Assembly (NCBI GenBank): GCA_013397435.1
Contig: VZRG01002924.1
Coordinates: 1 to 64,000 of the forward strand
Length of the DNA stretch: 64,000 bases
Reading direction: 5' to 3'
From: Erythrocercus mccallii
Taxonomy: Eukaryota > Chordata > Aves > Passeriformes > Dicruridae
This document shows positions 26,014-41,000 of the stretch, piece by piece. Position numbers and translations under genes: made by a program. Each line of letters begins with the position of its first letter. Position 1 is the first letter of the stretch. The notes below the pieces were generated by a model. That model saw only the letters and a list, made by a program, of their open reading frames with translations. It did no database searches and was not told the origin of the DNA.

Positions 26014-28920
26014 AAAAGTAACAAGATAAAATGCATTATGGTGAAGGGATCTGTGAGCCTCCAAATGGTAAATGGCTTGGATGGTAAATTATGAGGACAC
26101 ACACCTCTGAACGGCAGCAATGTTTTGGATTGCTTCAGTACAGTAAAATCTATAACTTCTCTTTTGATAATCAAGAAAAATCAAGCTTGAAATGACTCTT
26201 GTATAAAGAAGATAAGGAAACAGGGCCACAGTACACTATCCATTCCAGCAGGGAAAGGAAAGTTACCTTCACGTCATTCACTCTTCACTGCACAACTGCT
26301 GCTATTCCCTATTGATCTGCACAGTAATTTTAAGTAGCCACAGAAAGCCATTTCCAGTGCCAAGACAGTGTTTACCAGAAGCAGTTTTGCTGCTTACAAC
26401 ACTTTAGGGAAAAAGATGGAGGCATGCAGAGGAAGCAAAGAGATTCTTCCCCCTCAAATTTGTTTTATGCTGACAGACATCCATTAATTTTGTAGGAGGT
26501 TTTTTCCTCATTTGCAAGGACAATTTCCACTCCATTCCATGAAATTGCCTGCTCCAAAAATTGGACTACTTAAGTATATTTTTGGGGTTCTAAAGAGAGA
26601 TACAACAAACACCAGGGTATAGGGTAGACATAAACATGACAGCAACAAGACATGGGGCCACAGCAGAGGGTTTGCATCTGGCTGGGCAGGAAAACGGAGC
26701 CAAGGGGGTGACACAGCAGGTACATCATCACTAAAGTCACCTAAATGAGTGAGGTCAGAAATGAAAAACTCTTGCTGTCCATGGAGTGACTCCTCTGTTC
26801 TCAGAGGAAAGTCTTCCAAAGAACAGAGCTGAGACCCTATCTTTGGAGAAGGGGACAAAAGGAACAATCACTTTGGAGCCAGCAGAGAGGATATTTGGGT
26901 GGAAAGCTGTAGATGAACACTGCAGCAGAGAATTTAAGTATGATGTTAACACCTTGTCTGAACATTTTCAGGAATCAGCCTGTGAAAGGACAGAATCAGC
27001 CCATGCAATGCTCCCATGCACAGCTCAGTTAGGGCACTTAGACAAGGTTATGGTGGTGTCCAAGACCCACCTGCTACGTGTCACAGTCAGATCTCTGATA
27101 ACCACAGCAGGCTCAGCACTAGCAAGGAAAGAAACAAGCCATAGTTATCCCAGAACATCTGCAGCTCCTGATGGATCTAGAACACACTATGGTGAAAAGA
27201 AATAAACACTATTCCAGCACTGCAGCTAGCACTTCCACGACCAAGTGTTATAATACAACACCTGATGTGATAGTGCTCTACACAGTCCCTGAAGGAACAA
27301 ACCACCACCTAGAAGAATACAGGGAGGAATCAGCCCCTTTCTCAATAGGAATTCCAACAGAATGTTACCTCAGTGAGAAAGCTTTGGAAATTGATTGAAC
27401 AAACCTGTACTCTGCTGTTTATCTGTTTAGCATGTGACTGGCACACAATTTCCAGGCATTACTTTAAAGCAATTCATTTCTCTAGACAATAGAAGGGAGC
27501 AGTAGGTTTCTCCAGAGCCAATATTGCTCCTGCTTTTAGGCTTGGCTAAATGCAACCCGTGCAGACTGCGGCAGCTGGCAGGCTCAGCCACAGACCCTGC
27601 TGTGAATTACTGCTAAAAAACACATTTGGGTTTATTAAGCCTTTCTTCCTCCTCCAAGTGTTACAGTCATGGTTCTGGAGTAATCACAGACATTGTTTAG
27701 AAGCATTTGGGGAATAAGTGTTTGAAAAGCCCTTGCAAGGTTCAGCTCAGAGCTATTCAGCTTAGGGATCTACCAGCTGCCCAGGAGATGTACCTGCAGC
27801 CTGTGGGGTCTGATGCTTCAGAAGGGATTAGCCTCAAATCCACGGTCTCCAGCTGCTTCCTCCAGGGTGTCCCCTTTCCCTGTCAGGATCCCCACCCATC
27901 CTCTCTACCCTGGCAAAGGTCTTCTCTGACAGAAATAGATGTTCAAATTCAGATTAAAGTGCAGCAGCTCCCACTGTGTGTGCTTGCAGACCAGTTCAGC
28001 TATGAAATGGGGACCATATATGAATGGAGACCCTGGGCCTGCAGCCAAGTGGAGGGTGGGGGAATACACAGGAAGAGTGACAAGGAAGGAGGAGGGACCA
28101 GTGCTGCTGTACGAAGTGCAGAGTAACAACAACAAGGCTGTGAGCCTGCTGCTCTGCAAATAGATCTGCTTCTTCTACTATTTTGAAATTTCAGGCTTGC
28201 TTCACACCGTATTAAATTAAGGTTTGAAATTTCTGGTTTTTTCTCAAAAAACAGCGTTGAACAATAATGCTTCTGATTAGGCAGCAAAAGAGATGACTGT
28301 GCTATTGGATTGAAAGCCATAAGGCATACGTAAAGTCTCAAAAGGTTGCAATCTGGGTACCAATCTGACATGGTAAAGGAAAAGATGTAATTTCAGGCTC
28401 ATATATTATAGAGCCAAAGCAAATTACCTGCTGCTGATGTCTTTTTATAGCGTTGTTGGTAGGGGTGGAGTAATGGCTGCCAAATGAAAACCTGTTCAGT
28501 CTTGGGAATCAACTGATGTTCCTAAAGCCAGAAATCATGTTGTTGATGCTCACAAGAGATGGAAATTGATGACTGTAATCTCCATGAGGAGGATGGTGGC
28601 TGCACTAAGGCACCCCTGCTCCCCACCCCATGTGGCACAGCCATCAATCTGATGTGTGTTGTTAGCACAATGCAAGGTTGCAGACCAGTGCCAGAGAAAG
28701 AAATAAAAAGTCCACAATGGGAAATTGCTGAGGGAGGCAGAGAGAGAGGATGGCAATTTTTGTCAGTTCACTGGATGAAGATATGACCCTTGAGCAGTTC
28801 TGAAGTTAACACCTGGGTATTAGAGGGACACCAGGAGGTTTCTGTGTCTGTAGCTACACGGGGTGGTTGTGCCTGTTTGGCCACAGCCCCAGGGCAGCAC
28901 AGAAGGGGGAACAGCAATAG

Positions 28921-29180
28921 GGGAGCTGACCATAAGTGTGGCACCACGGGTATATCTCCGAGCGCTGCGTTTCCACTCAGAGCCCGTTCAGCTGACTGCG
29001 AGGTGGGTTCCGTGAGACGCTGGCATCATCAGGAGTGCTGGCTGGTGCTGGGCAGGGCTGCCCCGTGGCTGCAGGAGCACGGGGAGCACACACAGCCACC
29101 AGCCCCACACTTGGCACTGCCGGCTCGGGGGATTCGGGGCCGCCTCCCTCGCTCTGACTTTCTGGAAAAGACAGAATCAG
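28921..29180. promoter_or_regulatory. CpG-enriched intronic patch
   Basis: About 15 CpG dinucleotides in 28,941-29,180 by hand count, roughly one per 16 bases, in GC-rich sequence within otherwise CpG-poor intron 1. It may be an enhancer, an internal promoter or an old GC-rich insertion. The open frame of 183 codons on the plus strand (28,790-29,341) matches nothing I recognise and probably results from base composition. Confidence 0.45.
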
Positions 29181-32100
29181 GCCAGCTAACTTTTCACCAT
29201 GTGCCGTATTTGCTGCCAGCAGATTTTCTAGCATGTGCACAGCCACAGCCGCAGCCAGATTTTGCTCATCCTCCCCTTACTCCCATATTTGCATGGATAA
29301 ATAACACAGAATACATCAAGATAAATTTATCTTGGGTGTAACCTCTGGAATGTCACTGTGGTAAAAACAGAATTATGTGGGCCATAGAACAGATGAATCC
29401 ATGTCACTGGAGAAAATAATTTCAGATGCGTTTCTCTCATAATTAATAGCCACTATCTTTTTGAGAGGGAAGAAATGCTGAGGATATTTTGCTAAAAGCA
29501 AGCTTAAGAGAAAATACCACATTGCTTTTAGAGAATAATTTTCAAATGCTTGTAATGATATGATGTTCTTCTGACACATAGTTCACAAAACAACCCCAGG
29601 CTTCATTTCATTGAAGCAGACACAGTATGCATCCCTTTGAAAGCTGGTCTTACCTTTTCACTTTTTTCAGTCAGTAGCAGAATGGCATAATAGGAAAGAA
29701 TTTTTAAAAATATCCACTGTGGCTGATACAGCTGAAAATATGTTCTGGAACAGCTCTGATGACATAGAGAGTGATAGAAACACTCAGAAGCCCAAAATAA
29801 GACGCACAGTTAGGTTGTGTTCTTTCATGTTGATGTTGGTAGATACTGCTGCAGCGTTAATCCTTATCATAAGAGCATGGTTTGTCTTTTCCTTCAAGCC
29901 TTGCAGCAATGGCACATTCTGCTTTCAACAAATGGTCCTGAAAGGCTGCTTCATTTCTAAAAAAGAATATGAAGGGAGTGGAGAAGACAAAATCAGCCTG
30001 TCCTGAGTACTGTTTTGTAGTGAAAATTTGCTCTCCAATGGCATTGAGATGCTGTGGTTGAACCCTTTCCAGTGTCATCCTCCACAGCAGTCCCACTGCC
30101 AGGGCTGACTGATCTTGCTTTCCATGTTCAGAGCCAGGTGCAGCATCAAACCCAATGCATTATTCAGCTAACAGGTTTCACTGCAGAGCTGGCAGTTTGC
30201 TAAGGTACAAAGGTTATTCAGCACACATTATTGCCTAGGGATCATTTGCCTATTCATAACATGTCATTTACATTTTCTGCAGTTTTTTAGCAAGGTTGTT
30301 CTGTGGATAGTAGATATTGTGATAAAACATTCAATACCTATCTAAAAGTCATCAGCTCTTGTGTTTTCTTTTGCAGACTGGAGGGTACATTTCAGGATAG
30401 AATGAAGCAGATGTGTAATTTTTTATCCCTTGTAGTGGTCTCAATCAAAGAGTGAATGACCATTCTTTAAATCTAATGGCAAACTCTATCCAGCAACAGA
30501 CATCCCTCCTGCATTGGAGGCACTTCTGAGGATGTTGCAACACATCCCTGTCTATGCCTTTTTATACCCAGCTCTGCTCCTCAGAGATCCTTTTGCCCAT
30601 CTCATACATTCATTCTGCATCCACCTCACACATTCACACCAAGTTCAGTGTCTGAACTTGCATCTCAATCACTCTGCAGTCAATAGAAGGGATCTCCTCC
30701 CTTCCAAACCAAGGCTGATTGATATTTTCATGAAGCTAATTTTGTTTAAGTGGAAATTTTAGATATAAAGCCACAAATAAGAAGTCCAGAAAGAAAATCA
30801 TAGAAGCATAGCACCATTGTGAGGCCTGCAAACTGGCCCTAAACTGCAAAAAAAGCATTGCACAGGTCCTTTTTTACAAAGTCCTTTTCTACAAAGGAGG
30901 AAGTAAAAAGTTTACACAATCCTACAAAAAATCCAGTTTCTCCTGTGAAATCTTAAGTCTTTTCATGTATGCTATCCTCTCTGTGTGGACTCCTCTGCCT
31001 CTGTGTATGGGTTTATCACTGCCTCAAATGCCACCAGAGCATCCCATGTTTCCAATGGAGCAGAAACTCTACCACCAGCAACTTTTCAAGGTGTGAGACC
31101 TGTCCAAGTGCCTGATGACCTTCTGGAGTTTTTCCTTTGGAACCGGCTTTAGTGAAAAACCACTTCTGCCACACACTGACCCAGTTTTTCAATTTTGTTG
31201 AAATGAATCTGGGACCAGCCCACAACACTGATAGAATTTTCCAGAAACAGGGAAGGGAACAGAGAAGAGAATCCCTCCCCCTCTCCTAAATGCAGGACCA
31301 TTCATCAAACTCCTCACTGTTGACACCTCTCAGGGACACAGTTTGGAAATGTTTTTAATTATTTTCCTCTTGGCTGATGTGCTACAGTCTTTGCTTGGGA
31401 AGAGCAGGTAAAGAAGCATGGGAGGAAATGTGGTTCATGGCAGTTCTTGGCACGGTGGTTTTACTCAGGGTTGTCTTGGCTTTTTGTTTTGTTTTCCTTT
31501 AATGAGTCTCTTCTGTCTTGCTGTCAGCTCTGAAACAAGCCTTCCTGCACTGAAAGCCTAAATTTTCCATTGCACAGAGACATGAGACTACACCACCCAA
31601 GACTAAATGCTACGTGTGGTTATTTCCAGCTTGTGATGCTGGGAAACTCACCCAAAGCCACTGCACGGGGGAGTGGCAGAGTCAGACAGGAGCTCCAGAC
31701 CAGGTTACAGCAAAGCTCCTCCTCTGCTAACCCTTTTCAGTCAAAGCACTCTGTCTGTGTCTCACCCTAAGCCCTGGACAGCTACAAATGGCAGAAGGAG
31801 AAGGGGAAAAGAGAAATATAAGTTCTAACAGGCAACAACCACAATGTCTGAACTTTTACTGTCTGAATGCTGTAATTCCTAACAAGGCTCCTCCATAAAA
31901 AGAAAAGCCTTTTTAATGATGCCAAGGATTAAACCCCAGTGAAACCTGACAAAGAAAAGCTTATTCAGAAACTCTGATTTACTTCTTGGGGATTAATGAC
32001 ACTTGAAAGCAGAACAAACAATCACACCACAATAAACAAGCATAAAGAGAAATCAGCACATAATGGTGATTTACTTCTCTGTACAGAAAACAGAAAAATT

Positions 32101-33445
32101 GAACTATTACAGACAAATCAAATGAAAACCATCATTTTTGTCTATAAAAACCTTTTATTTCAAATTAATGTAGCAACTAAGCCCGGCGTTCCAATTTGGG
32201 ATACTTAAAAACCTTTCTAATAAAAGCAAAGGCCAGTTTCACAGGGGACTGCAGAGTGTGATTTCACAACCACTGCGGAAGCTGCCGTGGGTCTGTGCTG
32301 CAGATCTCTGTCCTGGCCAGCTCTCTTCCCTGGAAGTGAGGAAGTCATGCAGAGGTGCAGTGAGCTGGGGTGGGTGCTGCAGCCTGGGCTTCCATCTCCT
32401 TGCCCACTGCCCAGGCTCCTTCCGAGCCCACCTTCATTTCCAAGTGGGCCCACAAAGCTGTTCTTGCAAAAGCAGTAAGTATTAATTAGGGTGTAAATCA
32501 ATAAAATTAATTAAAACAGGGTGTCCTGCACTATTGCCATTTTCGTTTGCATTTGTGCTTTTTTAACAGTTTTCCCAAAGGAAACTCTTACTGGTTGGAA
32601 GAAACTTGGTGCATCCTTAGGTGATCAGCAGAATAAATTATTCAGTATTAAAACTCAGTAAGCAATTATGCGAGTTAACTATACTTGTATTCAGAATTTT
32701 TAATTTTTACATTAACTGAGGCAAAAATGAATGACATACATTTTGCATTTCATAGGGTTTTTTTTTCTGGTTTTGATTTGTCCCACTGTGTAGCAATGGA
32801 AATTTGAATTTTAATTCATAGCACACAAGAATACATTACATAACTCCTTAAGTTCCATCTAAAAATTAACTAAAAATATTACAAAATAAATATAAAATAT
32901 CATCTGACATAACACTGAGCTGACAGACTTTAGGCTTGGTGTCCTCCACAGCTTGAATACTACCAGGTTACATTTTTATTCATAATTCTATTCATAATTA
33001 CAAGATGGAGGTGGAGAGAAAACAAACCCCAAAACTTTGTTTGTTCTATTCAGTCTGCAAATTTTGAATTCACATTATTCAGCCAATGCAGGAGAACTAG
33101 CAGGAGTTAATGCAGTCCTCTCAATACTTCAGCAGGAAGAGGCTATGGTGGTTCGACACTTAAACACAAACCACTTTCTAACCTCCACCTCTTCTGTAAG
33201 TAGACATTCTTTTAAACTTCAAGAGCAAGCATGGAGAACTTACTAAAATGTTCTTAACTGAAGGCAGATTTTAACAATTCTTTTTTAAAGCTATAAAACT
33301 AGCAGAGAAAAACCTTCATCCATAACTCACAATTAATGAAGATACTGATTTCTGATTTCATCCACGATTTTCCACCTGAGCTGCTTCTAACCAAGTAGAA
33401 CTTTCTCCCAGTCTCTGAAGTTTGCTCAGCCATACATTAACATGT

Positions 33446-33494
33446 AGCTATAGAAGTATCTCAACAAGAAGCTATAGAAGTATCTGTAACAAGA
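33446..33494 (+). repeat. 24-25-bp tandem duplication
   Basis: AGCTATAGAAGTATCT plus a short AACAAGA tail is present at 33,446-33,469 and again at 33,470-33,494, differing near CA/GTA. Confidence 0.95.
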
Positions 33495-34800
33495 CTTCAA
33501 GGAGAAATCTCCCACATCTCCCACCTTTTCCAAGCAGCGCTCAGAATAATGATTAGTAATCAGATCCACTGAAGGCAAAAAATAGTCTAATAATGACTTT
33601 CTTGGCCTCCAATTTTTCCAACATCTGTTTTTCCTGCTGTGTTTCATATTTCAAACCCCTTTTTAAATAAAAAGTCCTCATTTTGGCCATGCCTTCTGAG
33701 CATGTCATTAAAAATATCCCACTAACAAGACACCAGCTCCATTACCTTTTCTGTTGTCTATTTAAATGTCTTCAACTATCTCTTCTTTTTTTTTTTAATC
33801 CAATCACAATAACTCTTGAAAATAAAGATTTTTCTTTTTCAACTCAGTCAATGCTAGACAGATGCTACCCTCCTATCTAATACACTTGATGGACGTGAAA
33901 GATTGTTCAGTCCCCTCTAGCAATAACCACCTGAAATAACTCTAATGGGTCCTTCAGTAGGATTTGAAGATGGAATATTACCACCAAAAGGCAACTGCTC
34001 AGCCAGCACATGCAGTCCAGGAATGAGACCTGACAATGTGCTGCACCAGGGTCTTGTGCTTTTCAAGCTCTTCCCAGTGTCACATGCTGGAAGATCCAGC
34101 CTCACAGGCTCACTCCCACAGTGCCATCCCAACACTGCTCCTGTAGAACTCACTGGTGCCAGCTACAGAGCTGCTATACCTGTGTGCCACAGGAGTTCAC
34201 CTGCCTCTTGCAAGTTCTCCACCACTCTTTTTCAAAACCAAAAGTAGCATTTGCTTGCTGGAATATCTAAGTGGCAAGAAGGCAAAATTGTTCTGGGGTT
34301 GCTCCAGACTAGCAAATGGTGTGTTTGTACTTCTGATCCTTGTGGCAGGAGGAAGAAGGGAAAAGATCAGAAAAAGAGTTGTGGAAAGATGAAGGGACAG
34401 ATTGCTGAGAGACACAAGAGAAGGGGACATTGCTGGTTAGAAAGAAAACAAGTGGGGTTTTTTTGTTGTTGTTGTGTTAATCTAGCTGTTCTCAGTCAAA
34501 TCCAGCAGAGGCTGGCCAGCTTCCATCAGCTAAGCAGCCAGCCCACTGCATGTTCCGCTGGGGGATTGTTGTCTCATTTCTAGGGGCCTTCAAGACACCT
34601 GCTAGGGCTCTCTGCTACCATGGCCAAGCATTGCATACAACTGAAAATATGCTTTGTTTATTTAAATGCAGCTTCAACAGACTGAGGAGCTTGTAGACCG
34701 CTGTCAACAGCCGTGGATCTGTTTACCCAGAAAACAGGTGCAATGGAAGCAAGGGCTCTGGCCTCCCTTGGCACATAGCAGGACACCAGCAGCAGAAGGA

Positions 34801-34836
34801 AAGGGAAAAACCCACAGGAAGGGAAAAACCCACAGG
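34801..34836 (+). repeat. Perfect 18-bp tandem duplication
   Basis: AAGGGAAAAACCCACAGG is present twice head to tail (34,801-34,818 and 34,819-34,836) with no mismatch, suggesting a recent slippage event. Confidence 0.97.
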
Positions 34837-35034
34837 ATAAGAGAAGTCTGAAGGATCAGTAAGGCCAAAATGGAGATATTTCAATCTCCCTGTCCCAATC
34901 CCTTTTTATCCTAGAGGGTAAGATCCCACATTCACTCCTGACTGTGAGATAAGATGACGCTCTTTGGCATTAAGATCTTGCTAAATTATACATTTTTAGG
35001 ACATTTTCCAGTGCAGTAGTCTCCTTCTGGAGAT

Positions 35035-35084
35035 CCACATTTTCCTGCTCCACATTTTCCTGCTCCACATTTTTCCTGCTCCAC
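35035..35084 (+). repeat. 15-16-bp tandem repeat, three copies
   Basis: CCACATTTTCCTGCT occurs at 35,035, 35,050 and 35,065, the third copy with one extra T, followed by a partial CCAC. Confidence 0.96.
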
Positions 35085-38000
35085 GGCCCCACGCTCCAGC
35101 CATGCGGGATGATTGGTCACACATCAGCTGCAACTGTGGGATCCCAAGCTGTGAGAAGCCTGTAACACACTGTCCAGAGCATGAGTCACTTGTTCCTCGT
35201 GCAGGCTGCACACAAGGGGACAGGCCAGCCTTCGTTCTTCTCTTTAACCACTGCATTTGCTCCCTTCAGTTTGGGGTTAGCCACCTCTTCCACAGGCAGG
35301 CAGCACACTTCTCTCTGAGATAACCCCTGCTGGCAGACAGATGATGTGTTTGGGAGGAGAGGGAAGGAGCAAGAAATCTCACTTTGCAAAGAAGATTTTG
35401 TGACTTAAGTTCATTCCTCCAACATAATCATTTGGAGGGAAACACAAGTCCAGAGATTCCACCTCTGGTCCTCTTTAGACAAAAAGCCAAAGAGATCCCA
35501 GGAGCAAAGTGCCATGGCTGGCAAATCAGAACTAAAGTTCCAGGAAGAAAGAAGAGAGGCTTCTTGTGTGTCCCCACAATTCCAAATATAATACCCACAG
35601 GACTCTAAAACACGCTAGAGCAAGGGTATGAATGGATGTTTAAATAGACTGTTGTCATCTAGTATATCAAACAAATCTAATCAGAAGTAACAAATGCTGC
35701 TAAAAGCCTGTTGCAATGGCATCAGATGTAGCATTTAAGAGTCAATTTGCAAATGCTATCAGTTTCTTTCTTCCTTTTCGGATGTGTTTTGTTGATATTT
35801 CGTATCAGGTTCTGCTCCTGTCCCAATCCATGCTGACTTCAGTTTGTGACCATAAAAACACCTGTCTGTCAGATCCCCTACTTCGCAAGGGCAAAAGGGT
35901 AAGTTTCACTGGTAAGAGGTGCTCAAATACAAATCTAATGGATGCAGTGTGAACTTTCAAAAATTAACAGTAAACGGGACATTTCCTGGCACATCAAGAA
36001 ATCCTTATCTGAAGTGCTGCTGTGCCACATGAGGGCATTTGCAGGCAGAACGCTGTAGTGGTAACAAGCACTTTTAAGCACAAAGGTGCACAGCAAATGT
36101 CAGGCACACATTTGGATGAGTGTACAGTTAAGGATGTGACACAAAGCCTTCTGAAGCCAGTGTGTCTGAGAGCAGCCTTAGAAACCAAAATTTAGGTACT
36201 TTGCAGAAAAAAAAAAGAAAAAAATATGGATGTATTTGTGATCCATGACTGAATACAGCTAAATACAGCTAAAGAGATTGGCTTTGCCTAATTATATTTT
36301 TCAGGAGAATCTTTTTGATTTAAACAGTTGCATAGCTGTAACAATGTTATCTAATTTTGGCAGAGTGGAATGGAGTAGACTGACTAAAATTAGGTTTGCA
36401 AACATGCACTAAGAGACACAAGGCTTCACATGACTCATCTACATCTCTACTAACTGCCTCCCTTATAGATTAATGGAGGGCTCCTCAACAAGGGATCCTC
36501 AGCAAGGATGATGTTTTCTCAATAAAGGCAGAAGATTTAAAGTAACCACGTTACGAGCAATAAGAAGATACTGCATTTGCCCTGAGGCAGCACATTCATT
36601 TTCAGGATGTCTAGCAATAGAAAACCTCTTATGTGGAGAAGGTACTTCTAAATATTTTCCTGAAAACACAGTTAAATCTAAATGAATGTGTTAAAGCCTA
36701 TATATCCTCACCTCCTGCCACAGATGGGCTTTGATGGGAAGCCACACTATTAAACAGTGTGATATGGAAATACAGATGTAACTTTGTCCAGGAGGGATCA
36801 TGCAAAAGAAAAACACCTGAGTAGAAGTTGTTTCCAAACGAAGATGTTGCAACCTTAGTAGGTTTATACTCCAGGAGTCTACCTATCCCCATTTTTTAGA
36901 CAGTGAATTGTTTTTCCCAAGAGACCCCAGTATTAGCACAAGCCTAGGAAGAAACCCAGGTCTTCCCAGGCCCTGCTCCCAATCCATCCACCACATCCCA
37001 CCATCTCCTTTCTGAAGCCCATCCTAACTGTGGGTCTCTGTAACAGTGGTGGGAATAAGAATAAATCTGCTTCTGTTCTGCACTGAAATGGTGAAGTTGC
37101 TGAGCTCAATATTTTCTACCTTCATCCTTACAGCTCAGAGAAGAGCTCCTACATGCCACACATTGCCCATGTCCTCTAAAGGCTGGGAAGACACAACACT
37201 GCTAGAACGGGGCTCTTCTTATCAGTGCCTCCAAGACCAGGCAAGCAGGCAGCAGGGTTACATCACTCTGAGACACAAGGGGTCCCTGTGATGATGAATT
37301 CTAGAAAATGTAAGCAGTTAATCAAAACAACACTGGTGACGCACATTGATATAGAAAAGACAAGTTGTTTGACTGACAAGGATGGCAGAAGGACAAACAC
37401 TGTGCCTCTCCTGCAAACAAGGTGTGACTTCAAGTTCTGTGCACGCAACTCAGTCAAAATTATCAGGGCACTAATAAACTGGGATCATGCCAACACAGAC
37501 ATAAAGTTCAGCTTAGTTGAGTGCTATCTGCCCAGATGAGCTTCACAGTCTCTGCACCACCCCTGATGCCAGGAAGCATCAGACAACGGGCTACTGATAC
37601 ATGGGCAACCACTGTCAGTCCCACTGACAGCTGCGGAAGGTCTGACTAACACTTAAGTCAATGACAGAAAGCTGATGGGCAGGGAAGGTAGGCAGAAATT
37701 ACAACCCTGGGGCTAAAACTGGTGAACTGGCAGTTGGAGCGGCTCAGAAAAGGATATAAAATGATCTGCACCACGAGAGGAAGTCTTGGAAGCTATGGAA
37801 GAGGGCAGAGTGGTTTGTACTTTCAGTCAGACTAAACTTTTGATACCACTTACCTGCCTTCCTTCTATTCCTGGCTAGGCTCCTGCAGCTTTATTCCAAT
37901 AATGGCTTCAAATTGGGCAGCCAGAAGAGGGACTGAGAAAATACCCACAGTTTCTTGTTTTACCATACTCCCATATACCCAACTGCTCTGGTCCTCCCTC

Positions 38001-41000
38001 TCCCCTCAGGCTCTTGGGTGTCTTCTGTGAGGAACCTTGGGAACCAGGCAATACAAAACTGCCCTGGCCTTTAAATGGTCAGAGTGGGCTATGAAGAGTT
38101 TCTGATGCTGGAGGCTGCACTAGAGAACAGGCCTGTGTAAAGCAGGGGCCTTGTGATAATGAGGAAAGTTACTATTTAACTGATTTAATTGGTGTAATTA
38201 AAGGCACCATGCCTCATTTTATTGCGGGAAAATGAAATAGTCACATCTCATTCTCTCTCCCACCTTATACCCAGAAATAGAACGGCACCAAGATTTGAAT
38301 GACTGGGATAACTCCATTTTCTCTACAGGCAAAAAGTCAAGGAACTTTGTATTTTTAAAAATGAAAACTGAGATTAGACCTGACATTTAGAAGCTTCCAA
38401 AACTGGCAGGCCCTAGGGCCAGGGACTTTGCAGTCCCGAGAGGGCAGCTGTGCAAATTCAAAGAAATGAAGTGCAAGGAAATTGCATAAGTTGACCTCCT
38501 CTTCTGCAGCTGGGAGAGAAAGCCCAACACTTCCATGCTTCACTGGGCAGGAATTCATGAAGATGAGTAAAATATTATGATCAAAAGCTGTCTCCACAAG
38601 GAAACTCACTGAGGCAGCTGGTCTCGATTCCAGCTTAAAAATTCAACTCTGCTGGTTCCCATAGAGGAGCAGGACCCTGACACAGGCACCTTCGGCTTTC
38701 TTTTCTTATATGACTTCACAACATTTAAGTCTGTAGATGAATGAAGCCTCTTTGCACAGCCACTGTCATTTCACTTGCAGGCTCAGGCAGCAAACTCACA
38801 GAGAGGAATTGAGTCCAGCAAGCCAGTGAATGCATCTTTTCTGTCTTAAGGAACTGCAACACAGCATTTTCTGCCAGAAAGAAGGCTCAGTTGTTCAGCA
38901 CCTTTTGAACACATGCTTCCAGATGAAAAATATCTGCCACTATAATTAAGGGTAGGGTGCTTAACTAAATATTTCTTTTGTCAGCCATTCATTTTAAAAT
39001 GTGAGTTTGTTGCCACATTATGCCATTTCAATATTGGATTGCCCTCAACCAGAACATCTGTGTACTTCACCAGCTGCTTTAAACAACTGCCTTCTTTAAA
39101 ACCAAGTGAAACAGATTATGTGTTTTATTATAGTCAGATTTCACTGTGAAGTTCATTGTCTCATGTGCCACAGTTGGCAAGAAGAAAATTGCCAATTCAC
39201 TTCCAAATTAAACAAAAGACTAAAACCTCTCTTACTAAAGGGACAGCAACTGCCACCTTATAATTGCAATAAAGATGTGAGCACAGGAAGATTTAATTAT
39301 TTACATATTCATCTGCTTAATATTTGCTAAGACATTTGGAAGCATGCCCCAGGAAACACACAGGTTTGGTCACTCTGTAGCTGGCAATACCAGGGAAGGA
39401 GAGATCAGGTCCTGGGACATGTAGATAATTGTAGCCTTTAGTTCAACATAGGCTTGGCTGGAATAACTACTGGCTCGGGATATTCATGTGCATTTTTCAG
39501 TGCATAGCTGTATCTCTCAGAGTAGTGAGATGCAAAAGCTTAGTCAGGTGTAAGAAGGGATATGGGATTTCTCTTCCCAAAGCTCAGCTTTTAAAACAAA
39601 AAGTTATCAGTTATCTTTGTGACAAAGAATTTAAAATGTAGACTGGATACAATTGGCACATCTGCCCAAATTTTCAGAAAACATAAACCATATTTAAGGT
39701 CCATCCTTGTTTCTTGTTATTTCAATAGTTAATTAATTATAAGCCAGATCCTGTGCAGGAATAAAGCAGTACTGCATGGAGAACATCTCCAGCTACTCTA
39801 CAAAAAGCACAACAGTTTGAGACTTTGACAAGATCATGTAAACTGGAGCACAGGGATTATTTCTTGATGGGAATTTCCTTTTTAGTTTGCAAACGACTGT
39901 ACCAGTGAAACCGTGCTGGTTTAGGATGACATTTAAAACAAAGCAGTTCATAAAAACAAGTGGTTTCAGGCAAATGTCAGCTATCCCAGCTTCATTAACT
40001 AATTGATTCAAAGCATAAAGATAGTAACACCCAAATTAGATGACAAAAGTTACACATTGTTGGTGTAAGTCACAGGCCAGGAGAAGCTCAGATACACTTT
40101 GACATATCCACTTTTGTGTTTCAGGCATTTAATACACCAGGAACCTTTTGAAATCCCCTGCAATTCTGTCCACAATTTCTCCAGCATCCCGAAGGGCAGA
40201 CAGATAGAACATGAAGGAAGCTATTCCCATTTTCTTCATCTGGATGGGTGTTCCTGTCCAGGAACAGATAGCTCTTTGGAGTTTTAAATACATCTTTCCC
40301 TTGGAAAGCTGCACAACAGCACAGAATTTCAGTGATTTGGGTGCTATTACATATAAATAATCGAGCCAAAGCACAGCAAAATCTGAAGGCACATCATACA
40401 ACTTAACACAGAGAAGAGAATTTTATAAACAGCCTGTATGGATGCATAGGAACACATTAACCTAAGAATACTGATGCAGTTGTGCTTTGGGTACCCCTGT
40501 TGAAGTGGTCTTAAGATGGCTGTGTAAGCATCAATTTCAAGAAGAACTTAAAGTAAACTGAAAGAAAAAGAACATCCCAGGGGACGTGGTAAGAATCAGG
40601 ATAACAATGAACAGAAACCCTAAAATGCTCCCTATAAGAGGGCAGTAGGTGATCTTGTTGGAAGAGGTGCTTGTACCCCAATCAGGAGTCAAGTTCTGTC
40701 TTGACTAACATCACATTTTACAAGGGAGTTTATTTGCTCCATTTCCTGCAATAAAGAGATGCATTCAAGCAAAAAACTGAATTCAAAGCTGTGGTCTCAC
40801 CCAAGTCAATGAGACAGTACCCGGGTCATTCCCATGTTTGTACTCTAAAACTGCAGTTAAATCTAATGGACATTAAAACATGGGCCAAAGCTGAAGTAAA
40901 GAAGATAAAATGAAAAGTGACACAAGCTAAACCTCAGTATAAAAAAGATAAACTCCTGTAAGCCACAGTTCGAGCCAGACAAAATATTAGAGCTGCTTAC

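Noticed and set aside
28790..29341. Plus-strand open frame of 183 codons
   Set aside because: Explained by the CpG-rich patch it contains; no homology recognised.
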